DNA of 45,917 nucleotides from an uncultured Clostridia bacterium (GTDB lineage Bacteria > Bacillota > Clostridia > Christensenellales > Borkfalkiaceae): the NCBI GenBank assembly GCA_934272745.1, contig CAKQSI010000015.1:1-45917 (forward strand), in the 5' to 3' direction. Made by a program: the position numbers and the translations under genes. Below the pieces are notes generated by a model. That model ran no database searches. It saw only the letters and a list, made by a program, of their open reading frames with translations, and was not told the DNA's origin. Shown here one piece after another: positions 30,941 to 37,445 of this stretch (its first letter is position 1; each line of letters starts with the position of its first letter).

Positions 30941-31520
30941 GTTCGAAGAAATCAGGCAAAGGTTGAATCGTCTTTTCGGTTTGGGAGAAGAGAGGTTCGT
31001 CATTCGGATTAACGATAGTCCGGAAAACATCGAAACGTGCGAGGGAAACGCGGTGGAAGATAAAACGACGCGTACTTGTGCGCTATGCGTTGCATTGAAC
31101 GATACCGTGTTCAAGAACGACAATAAGCCGGAATATCGTCATCCGCATTGTAAGTGTAAAATGAAAGAGTATGAACTTACAAAGGTGACTTTCGATTTTC
31201 CGATGGGGAAAATTACGCGGTATTTGTTTGTTAACGAAAACAAAAAGGCAATGATGCATTCCATGGGGTATACGATTGCGGATTTTGCGGAAATCTACAA
31301 AAAGATTAAAGCCGCAGCGGAAAAAGAATTTTTATCCGGGCGGTACGTTCTGAAAATGCTTGACGAACACGGTCAGCGGTTTACCGTAAATATGATTCTG
31401 GACGGAAAAGACGGTCATGCGGGAGAAAGATTCGCCTGTCACGTCGGCTGCGTCGCGTGGCCTTACGGAAAAATTAAAATAGCAACGCCGCTAATAAAAG
31501 ATAAGGAGATAAAAGTATGA
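30939..31520 (+). CDS. Toxin-like protein: zinc-binding Cys motif and DUF6883-like domain (193 aa)
   Basis: Residues 47-73 have CALC-(20)-CKC with HPH before the last pair, the arrangement found at the end of phage head-morphogenesis (MuF-type) domains. From residue 91, KITRYLFVNENKKAMMHSMG through RYVLKMLDEHGQRFTVNMIL to KIKIATPLI resembles DUF6883, a small domain at the C-terminus of polymorphic toxins. There is no signal peptide. The start is uncertain: ATG 30939 lies inside the predicted -10 box; GTG at about 31050 (with GAGGG ahead) and TTG 30963 are alternatives. It overlaps the next gene by four bases. It looks like a C-terminal toxin module cut from a larger protein. Composition is relatively AT-rich. 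Assignment is by eye. Confidence 0.6.
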   Translation: MFEEIRQRLNRLFGLGEERFVIRINDSPENIETCEGNAVEDKTTRTCALCVALNDTVFKNDNKPEYRHPHCKCKMKEYELTKVTFDFPMGKITRYLFVNENKKAMMHSMGYTIADFAEIYKKIKAAAEKEFLSGRYVLKMLDEHGQRFTVNMILDGKDGHAGERFACHVGCVAWPYGKIKIATPLIKDKEIKV

Positions 31521-31846
31521 AGTGGTTAGACGATGTGCGGGTTACGACCGATCGGTACGAAAGCGAGGGCATAAAAAAAGGGGCGATCGGGACGATTATT
31601 CTGTCCGAAATTCGTTCCCTTACGTTTGATGTGGTTTTCAGCGATAAAACCGGCTACGACTATGCAGAAAGGGAAATTTTTGTCGGAGATATGGAACTTG
31701 TCAGGGATGCGGGTGCGACCGACGAAGAGATTTTGGAAGATCTTCCCGGGCATAATTCCGCCTGGTGGTGCAAGGTGGAGGACGGCTACATCCTGAACCT
31801 GAAAGGGGAAAGGAAAAACAAAATTCCCTACGATTACGATTCTTGA
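31517..31846 (+). CDS. Immunity-like protein, DUF4926-like (109 aa)
   Basis: Short acidic protein whose first 55 residues (DVRVTTDRYESEGIKKGAIGTIILSE, then FDVVFSDKTGYDY) match the pattern of DUF4926-type proteins, small SH3-like barrels often placed directly after polymorphic-toxin modules. It starts within the last codons of the toxin-like gene (ATGA, 31517-31520), so the two are translationally coupled, and it has an AAGGAG site. The acidic C-terminal half (DAGATDEEILEDLPGHNSAWW) could bind a basic toxin. Family assignment is by eye. Confidence 0.6.
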   Translation: MKWLDDVRVTTDRYESEGIKKGAIGTIILSEIRSLTFDVVFSDKTGYDYAEREIFVGDMELVRDAGATDEEILEDLPGHNSAWWCKVEDGYILNLKGERKNKIPYDYDS

Positions 31847-32063
31847 GTTGCCGCCCAAGCGGGAACCTCCGCCGACGGTAAAGGCAATTTCCTCTCAAGG
31901 CGGCAAGCCGCGCGCCGGCGGCGGCAAAGATAAATTCCGCCGAAGTAAAAGATTTGCCGTCCGTTCTTTCGGTTTGCTGTTGTAAAGAATGCCGGATAAG
32001 CGATTTTTTTCTTGTAAATTCCGAAAAAAATATGCTTTTCTTTGGGTTTTTGCGCCGAAAGCG

Positions 32064-32092
32064 TTGTCTTTCGCCGCGGAGTTTGTTATAAT
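32064..32092 (+). promoter_or_regulatory. Promoter of mscL
   Basis: TTGTCT (32064-32069), 17-base spacer, TATAAT (32087-32092). The 354-base gap 31847-32200 holds this and an inverted pair TTGCCGCC / GGCGGCAA (about 31849 and 31899). Confidence 0.8.
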
Positions 32093-32200
32093 ATGCATAT
32101 CGTCTTAAGCCTGTGACGGATTATTTTTTCCGGGCGGAGGACTTTCGCTTTTGCGCTAAGCGGAACGAAATTCGTTATATTTTTTACGGAGGAACGAAAA

Positions 32201-32788
32201 ATGAAAGCCCTTTGGAAAGAATTCAAAGCGTTTATCATGCGCGGCAGCGTGGTCGATATGTCGATTGCGGTCATCATCGGCTCGGCGTTCACCGCCATCG
32301 TCACCAGTTTCACCAACGACATTATCATGCCTCTCATTAACCTCGCGATGGGCGGGCATACCATGGCGGGACAGTGCATCGTATTGAACGGCGTCCCCAA
32401 ATACGTGACCGACGCCACCACCGGCACGCAGGTCATCAATCCCGAAGCCATCACCTGGAATTACGGCAACTTTATTCAGTCGATCATCAAATTCCTGATC
32501 ATCGCGCTCATTCTGTTCGCCATTCTCAAGACCGTGACTTCCATTAGAAAGCGTCTGGACGTCCGCGCGACCATTCAGGGCAAACTGGATAACGATGAAA
32601 AACTGACCGATCTGGAAGAAAAACTGCTGAAAAATATGCAGAAAAAGAACCCCGCGACCGCACCCAAGAAAAAGCAGCCAGAACCCGAAGCGCCCAAAGC
32701 CCCGACGGAAGCCGAACTGCTTGCCAGAATGTGCGAACTTCTGGAAGAAAACAACAAATTGCAGAAAGAAACCAAGGAAACGCACTGA
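32201..32788 (+). CDS. mscL: Large-conductance mechanosensitive channel (195 aa)
   Basis: The N-terminal helix and pore segment (WKEFKAFIMRGSVVDMSIAVIIGSAFTAIVTSFTNDIIMPL) and the second helix (SIIKFLIIALILFAILKTV) are those of MscL, the pentameric emergency valve against hypo-osmotic shock. Bacterial MscL is usually 130-150 residues; here the C-terminal cytoplasmic part is about 50 residues longer, with a Pro/Lys-rich hinge (NPATAPKKKQPEPEAPKAPT) and a final helix (ELLARMCELLEENNKLQKE) that looks like a coiled-coil bundle. ATG 32201 follows GGAGG. Confidence 0.95.
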   Translation: MKALWKEFKAFIMRGSVVDMSIAVIIGSAFTAIVTSFTNDIIMPLINLAMGGHTMAGQCIVLNGVPKYVTDATTGTQVINPEAITWNYGNFIQSIIKFLIIALILFAILKTVTSIRKRLDVRATIQGKLDNDEKLTDLEEKLLKNMQKKNPATAPKKKQPEPEAPKAPTEAELLARMCELLEENNKLQKETKETH

Positions 32789-32815
32789 CGGAAGCGTGTC
32801 TTTGCGGCAACGCGC

Positions 32816-32870
32816 CGAAGGCGCGGCGCTCTAAGGCGGAATTCGGAAGAAAACGCCTTCGTGTTTTTTT
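32816..32870 (+). terminator. Probable terminator of mscL
   Basis: CGAAGGCG (32816-32823) pairs with CGCCTTCG (32854-32861) over a 30-base loop, followed by TGTTTTTTT. The long loop is unusual. Confidence 0.5.
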
Positions 32871-32922
32871 CATTCCAAATGAAAAACATTGAAAATGCTT
32901 CGCTTAAAAAGCGGAAAAGGAA

Positions 32923-32955
32923 CCGAAAACGGGAGGACGTCCCCCCGTTTTTCGG
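32923..32955 (+). terminator. Second hairpin between mscL and glyS
   Basis: CCGAAAACGGG and CCCCGTTTTTCGG pair around AGGACGTCC with one bulge, followed by CATTTTATAAAAAAA. It is either a backup terminator or a glyS leader element. No T-box consensus is present. Confidence 0.5.
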
Positions 32956-33023
32956 CATTTTATAAAAAAATATAACGGCGAAAATCCGGCGCTTTTTCGG
33001 GCGCGGTCGCCGGGAGGACGGTT

Positions 33024-34424
33024 ATGGCAGAAGAAAAGAAAAGAGCGGTTACGATGGACAAACTGGTTGCGCTTTGCAAAGGGCGCGGCTTCATTTTTCC
33101 GGGGAGCGAGATCTACGGCGGTCTTGCCAACACCTGGGACTACGGTCCTTTGGGCGTGGAACTGAAAAACAACGTCAAAAAAGCCTGGTGGCAGAAATTC
33201 GTGCAGGAAAACCCCTACAACGTGGGCGTGGACTGCGCCATTTTGATGAACCCCACCGTATGGAAAGCCAGCGGGCACTTAGGCGGATTTTCCGATCCGT
33301 TGATGGACTGCCGCGGCTGTAAATCCCGCCACAGAGCGGACGACCTCGTCGAAAAATACATTGCGGACAAGGGTCTGGACGTCAATATTGCCGGCTGGGA
33401 CAACGACAAACTGGAAGCGTTTATGGAAGAATATAAAATTCCTTGCCCCATTTGCGGCAAGCACGACTTTACGCCTATCCGCAAGTTCAACCTGATGTTC
33501 AAAACCTTTCAGGGCGTCAGCGAAGACAGCGCGAACACCGTCTATCTCCGTCCGGAAACGGCGCAGGGTATTTTCGTCAACTTCAAAAACGTGGCGCGCA
33601 CCACGCGCAGCAAAATGCCGTTCGGTATCTGCCAGATCGGCAAATCTTTCCGCAACGAGATCACGCCGGGCAACTTTACCTTCCGCACGCGCGAGTTTGA
33701 ACAGATGGAATGCGAATTCTTCTGTAAACCGGGCACCGATCTCGAATGGTTTGCTTACTGGAAAGAATTCTGCAAAAACTGGCTGCTTTCTTTGGGCATC
33801 AAGGAAGAAAATCTCCGCCTGCGCGACCACGACAAAGAGGAACTTTGCTTCTATTCCAAGGCGACGACCGACTTCGAATACAACTTTGCGTTCGGTTTCG
33901 GCGAACTGTGGGGTCTTGCCGATCGTACCGATTACGACCTGACCCAGCATGCCAAATTCTCGGGCGAGAATATGGAATATCTCGACCCCGTGACCAACGA
34001 AAAATACGTTCCGTACGTCATCGAGCCGTCGCTCGGCGCCGATCGCGTCGTGCTGGCGTTTCTGACCGACGCGTACGACGAGGAAGAACTGGAAGGCGGC
34101 GACGTCCGCACCGTGCTTCGCCTCTCGCCCGTGCTTGCGCCGTATAAGGCGGCGGTGCTGCCCCTTTCCAAAAAACTGGCGGAACAGGCGGAGCCCGTTT
34201 ACCGCGACCTCGCGAAGCGCTTCTCCGTCACTTACGACGACACCGGTTCTATCGGCAAGCGCTATCGCCGTCAGGACGAAATCGGCACGCCGTTCTGTAT
34301 CACGGTGGACTTCGATACGGCGGAAACCAACAGCGTTACCGTCCGTTTCCGCGACAGCATGGAACAGGAACGCGTCAACTTAAGCGATCTCGCTGCCTTT
34401 ATCGAAGAAAAAATCCGTTTTTAA
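33024..34424 (+). CDS. glyS: Glycyl-tRNA synthetase, dimeric class II type (466 aa)
   Basis: Starts with the typical LVALCKGRGFIFPGSEIYGGLA, has motif 2-like RNEITPGNFTFRTREFEQME and motif 3-like PYVIEPSLGADRVVLAFL, and ends with the anticodon-binding domain (APYKAAVLPLSKK, then FRDSMEQERVN). This is the single-chain alpha2 GlyRS of archaea, eukaryotes and many Bacillota, not the tetrameric glyQ/glyS type. A CxxC pair (DCRGCKSRH) and CPICGKH give a zinc-binding insertion. ATG 33024 follows GGGAGG. Confidence 0.96.
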   Translation: MAEEKKRAVTMDKLVALCKGRGFIFPGSEIYGGLANTWDYGPLGVELKNNVKKAWWQKFVQENPYNVGVDCAILMNPTVWKASGHLGGFSDPLMDCRGCKSRHRADDLVEKYIADKGLDVNIAGWDNDKLEAFMEEYKIPCPICGKHDFTPIRKFNLMFKTFQGVSEDSANTVYLRPETAQGIFVNFKNVARTTRSKMPFGICQIGKSFRNEITPGNFTFRTREFEQMECEFFCKPGTDLEWFAYWKEFCKNWLLSLGIKEENLRLRDHDKEELCFYSKATTDFEYNFAFGFGELWGLADRTDYDLTQHAKFSGENMEYLDPVTNEKYVPYVIEPSLGADRVVLAFLTDAYDEEELEGGDVRTVLRLSPVLAPYKAAVLPLSKKLAEQAEPVYRDLAKRFSVTYDDTGSIGKRYRRQDEIGTPFCITVDFDTAETNSVTVRFRDSMEQERVNLSDLAAFIEEKIRF

Positions 34425-34672
34425 GGCGGGGCGGCTTTGCCGGCGGAATTTCCGCTGATCGGTGCCGGATTTTGACGAACGGTATCCGTTTTCGGGGACG
34501 ATGCCGGGCTGAAAGATTGCAAAATTGTATGCGCCGTAAAGCGATACAAAACCGCGGGACGATATGCGCCGCGGGCTGATAAACCACAGACCCAAATGTC
34601 GTACTGCGATAAAATCAACCGCATCGCAAGGCAATATTAAGTTTATAAAGCGGCAAAACTGCAGCGCCTTTT

Positions 34673-34716
34673 CGCGCCCCGGGGAAGGCGAACGACCTTT
34701 CCCGGGGCGCGCTTTT
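34673..34716 (+). terminator. Terminator of glyS
   Basis: CGCGCCCCGGGGAAGG (34673-34688) pairs with CCTTTCCCGGGGCGCG (34696-34711, one G-U) over a 7-nt loop, then CTTTT. The gap 34425-34769 has no gene. Confidence 0.85.
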
Positions 34717-34769
34717 CATTATCCGCCCGATTTTTACGGCGACGGATAAAGCGGATAAGGAGGAACCGT

Positions 34770-35288
34770 ATGCAAAAAATCGCAAAATTTATGCACGTTT
34801 CGGAAAAACAGTTTCAACCGGCGTATGCCGAAACTTTCCCCGTGGGCGGGGCGATGACGGCGGAAGAAGTGCCGCTTCCCAAACGGGCGACGGCGGGTTC
34901 CGCAGGGTACGACTTTTACGCTCCGGCGGATTTTTCGCTTGCCCCCGGCGAAACTGTTAAAATTCCTACCGGGGTCCGGGCAAAAATCGCGCCCGGCTGG
35001 GTGCTGATGCTGTTTCCGCGCAGCGGACTGGGATTTAAATTCCGTATGCAACTGGACAACACGGTGGGAGTGATCGACGCCGACTATTTCGGGTCGGACA
35101 ACGAGGGGCATATCTTCGTCAAAGTAACCAACGACGGCAAGACGGGAAAAACGCTTTCCGTCAAAAAGGGCGAAGGTTTTTGTCAGGGCGTATTTCTGCC
35201 CTTCGGCGTGACCGAAGACGACGAGACGACCGCCATCCGGAACGGCGGTTTCGGCTCCACCACGGGGGAACAAAATGCAAAACTCTGA
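34770..35288 (+). CDS. dut: dUTPase (172 aa)
   Basis: The trimeric dUTPase motifs appear in order: AGSAGYDFYAP (motif I), PRSGLG (83-88, motif II), NTVGVIDADYFG with catalytic Asp103 (motif III), KKGEGFCQGVFLP (motif IV) and NGGFGSTTG (motif V, glycine-rich). It hydrolyses dUTP to dUMP, limiting uracil in DNA and supplying dTMP synthesis. Residues 1-30 are an extra N-terminal segment. ATG 34770 follows AAGGAGG. The next gene starts 14 bases before its end, so dut, the glycosyltransferase and the MGMT-family gene form one overlapping operon. Confidence 0.95.
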   Translation: MQKIAKFMHVSEKQFQPAYAETFPVGGAMTAEEVPLPKRATAGSAGYDFYAPADFSLAPGETVKIPTGVRAKIAPGWVLMLFPRSGLGFKFRMQLDNTVGVIDADYFGSDNEGHIFVKVTNDGKTGKTLSVKKGEGFCQGVFLPFGVTEDDETTAIRNGGFGSTTGEQNAKL

Positions 35289-36717
35289 TAAGAGAGCGCG
35301 CGCAAATCGCGGAAATCAAGCCGCGCGTCAGATCGAAGTTCGGAATGAATCTGCCGGCGGAGCGAACCGGACGGACGGAGCCTTCCGCTTTTTCAAAAAA
35401 TACGAGCTGGTCTGGTTTTTAATTGTCGTCAGCGTGCTGGCGCTGCTGTTCCGCATCAAAAGTTTTAAGTTCGTCACCAACGACTATACGGCGTTTTTGC
35501 AGCGCTGGATGCAGGTCTTGAAAGACGGCGGTGGATTCAAAGCGCTTAAAAACCTGCACGACGGGTCTACCTATTGCGATTATACGCCCGCGTACCTATA
35601 CGTTTTGTCCCTGCTTTCTTATCTGCCGGGAAACGACTTGTATAAGATCAAAGCCGTGTCGGTGGCGTTCGATTTCGTGCTGGCGGTTTTTGCGTTCCTC
35701 ATCGTAAAAGAGATCAAAAAATCGGATACGTCAGCCGTTTTTGCGTACACGGCGGCGCTTTTCCTGCCCGCGGTATTTTTGAACGGCGCCGTCTGGGCGC
35801 AGTGCGACGTCATTTACTCGGCGTTTGTTTTCGGCAGTTTTTACTTCCTTTTGAAAGGGAAATCCGTGCCGTGCGGCGTGCTGTACGCGGTTGCGTTTTC
35901 GTTTAAACTGCAGGCAATTTTCTTCTTGCCCGTGTTCGTCCTTGCGGTCGCAAAAGGAAAGGTCAAACTTACTTCCGTCTTGTTTGCGGCGCTTAGTTGG
36001 ATCGCGATCGGTCTGCCGGGAATTTTTCTCGGAATGAAAGTCGAAAACGTCTACGGCGTTTACTTCTTGCAGGCTTCGGAATATTCTTCTCTTACGCTCA
36101 ATACGCCCAACCTTTACAACTGGGTGGTACGTTCGCACGATCACAGCAACAACGCCTTTTGGGAAGCGTTTTCTTCGTCCTGGGTGTACGGGGCGATCGG
36201 TCTTACGGCGCTTTGCATGCTGCCGCTTTATCGCTTCCGCTGGAAGAAGGACGAAAATAACGTCTGGGTGTGCATGGCAGCCTTTTTTGCGGCGTTTCTG
36301 CCCTACGTTCTGCCGCATATGCACGAACGCTACTGGTTTTTGTCGGACGTTTTCGCGCTGATTTTTGTGATCTGCTTCCCAAAAAAATGGGGCGCGTTTA
36401 CCTGCGTCACGCTGCCGTCGCTGTACGTGCTGTGTAAGTACTTGTTCAGTGTAAACGAAATTTCCCTTTCGTTGCTTGCGATTCTGCTGTTTATCGGCAT
36501 CGCGCTCCTTGCGGTTTCCTTGTATGAAGAAGTAAAAGGCAGCCTTGCCTGTCCCGCGGAAGGGGAACAGATCTTCTCCTTTTTAGACGGAAAAAAACGA
36601 GCGGCTGTTCTCGAAAACACTCCTACGCCCCCCGAAATCGGGAACAAAACCGAAGAAGATGCGGCAGATTTGCCGGGCCATGAAAACCCTTCGGATAAGG
36701 ACGGGGAGGATTTATGA
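35275..36717 (+). CDS. GT-C-type membrane glycosyltransferase (480 aa)
   Basis: Ten or more hydrophobic helices and a long first extracellular loop with SFKFVTNDYTAFLQRW, where the Asp-Tyr resembles the catalytic acid of GT-C enzymes, then a loop late in the protein with LPHMHERYWF. These match mannosyltransferase-like GT-C families that use polyprenyl-phosphate sugars at the outer membrane face. The first 40 residues are basic and the last 60 acidic and variable. It overlaps dut by 14 bases and MGMT by 4. The acceptor, probably a cell-wall or surface glycan, is unknown. Confidence 0.8.
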   Translation: MQNSDKRARANRGNQAARQIEVRNESAGGANRTDGAFRFFKKYELVWFLIVVSVLALLFRIKSFKFVTNDYTAFLQRWMQVLKDGGGFKALKNLHDGSTYCDYTPAYLYVLSLLSYLPGNDLYKIKAVSVAFDFVLAVFAFLIVKEIKKSDTSAVFAYTAALFLPAVFLNGAVWAQCDVIYSAFVFGSFYFLLKGKSVPCGVLYAVAFSFKLQAIFFLPVFVLAVAKGKVKLTSVLFAALSWIAIGLPGIFLGMKVENVYGVYFLQASEYSSLTLNTPNLYNWVVRSHDHSNNAFWEAFSSSWVYGAIGLTALCMLPLYRFRWKKDENNVWVCMAAFFAAFLPYVLPHMHERYWFLSDVFALIFVICFPKKWGAFTCVTLPSLYVLCKYLFSVNEISLSLLAILLFIGIALLAVSLYEEVKGSLACPAEGEQIFSFLDGKKRAAVLENTPTPPEIGNKTEEDAADLPGHENPSDKDGEDL

Positions 36718-37055
36718 ACGAGCCAAAACGGGACGGCTTTTTTGACCGCGTGTACGCCGCGGTGAGGCGTATCCCCAAGGGCAGGGTGGCAAGTTACGGC
36801 TTGATCGCCATGCTGGCGGGCAACCCCCGCGCGCCGCGGGTGGTAGGCTATGCGCTGCACCGCAATCCCGATCCGGAAAATACTCCCTGCTACCGCGTGG
36901 TGACTTGCGGCGGAAAGACTTCCAAAGCGTTTGCGTTCGGCGGGGAAGATATGCAGCGCATGCTTCTGGAAAAAGACGGCGTGCGTTTTTCGCCGGACGG
37001 CACCGTGCCGCGCCGCTACTTCTGGGACGGCAAGGATGAACGGACACGGAATTAA
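36714..37055 (+). CDS. MGMT-family (alkyltransferase) DNA-binding domain protein (113 aa)
   Basis: Single-domain protein equal to the C-terminal, DNA-binding part of O6-methylguanine-DNA methyltransferase. The helix-turn-helix region IPKGRVASYGLIAMLAG and the recognition segment PRVVGYALHRNP are clear. The active-site motif reads TPCYRVV (Cys59), so the methyl-accepting cysteine is kept, but the usual His of PCHRV is Tyr. It may therefore be a weak methyltransferase, or a lesion-binding protein like alkyltransferase-like proteins (which have Trp in place of Cys). ATG 36714 overlaps the previous stop by four bases. An exact repeat of its 3' end follows its stop. Confidence 0.85.
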   Translation: MNEPKRDGFFDRVYAAVRRIPKGRVASYGLIAMLAGNPRAPRVVGYALHRNPDPENTPCYRVVTCGGKTSKAFAFGGEDMQRMLLEKDGVRFSPDGTVPRRYFWDGKDERTRN

Positions 37056-37077
37056 AAGATTAACGGACACGGAATAA
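37039..37077 (+). repeat. 3' end of the MGMT-family gene repeated beyond its stop
   Basis: AACGGACACGGAATTAA (37039-37055, ending in the stop) is followed six bases later by AACGGACACGGAATAA (about 37062-37077). The shared core AACGGACACGGAAT is exact apart from a missing T before TAA. Confidence 0.88.
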
Positions 37078-37093
37078 ATTTAAGTAAAAACAG

Positions 37094-37129
37094 GGGCGCC
37101 CGCGGCGGAAATTTCCGCCGCGGGCGCCC
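37094..37129. terminator. Perfect 36-bp palindrome, bidirectional terminator
   Basis: GGGCGCCCGCGGCGGAAA and its exact inverse complement meet in the middle (37094-37111 and 37112-37129), followed by TTCTTT. It serves the dut operon and, being symmetrical, could stop the convergent ypeB transcript. Confidence 0.88.
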
Positions 37130-37182
37130 TTCTTTCCATTAACTGCTGCATCGGAAACGTTATCGTTTTGCAGCCCTTTTTC

Positions 37183-37445
37183 CGTCAGAATCGGTGTCTT
37201 TTTATCGTCCGTTCTTTTCGTCGGAAACGATATTTTTTGCAATCCGTTTTTCCGCCTGTTCGTGCGGATTTTGCTATACCGTTACCACAAAAACGGTGTT
37301 TTTCACGCGATTCCGATCTCGTTGCGGACTTCGGCATATCGCTGTCCCGTTCCGCAAACGGTGTTTTTGCGCCCGAACGATTTCAATTTGTTCAGGCAAT
37401 TTCACGATATCGCGCTCCGTTTCTTACATCAAAACGGTGCCTTCC
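37183..37445 (+). repeat. Series of short CCGTT...AACGG hairpins with T-runs
   Basis: ACCGTT...AACGGTGTTTTT (about 37279-37303), CCGTT...AACGGTGTTTTT (about 37348-37369) and CCGTTT...AAAACGGTG (about 37417-37439) form short stems, the first two with T-tails on the plus strand; a weaker CCG...CGGTGTCTTTTT is at about 37183-37203. The last unit overlaps the 3' end of ypeB. The gap 37056-37423 holds these, the terminator and the MGMT repeat. Confidence 0.5.

Noticed and set aside
32789..33023. T-box leader for glyS
   Set aside because: No AGGGTGG-type T-box or specifier-stem consensus is visible; only simple hairpins are present. The same holds for the region before glnS.
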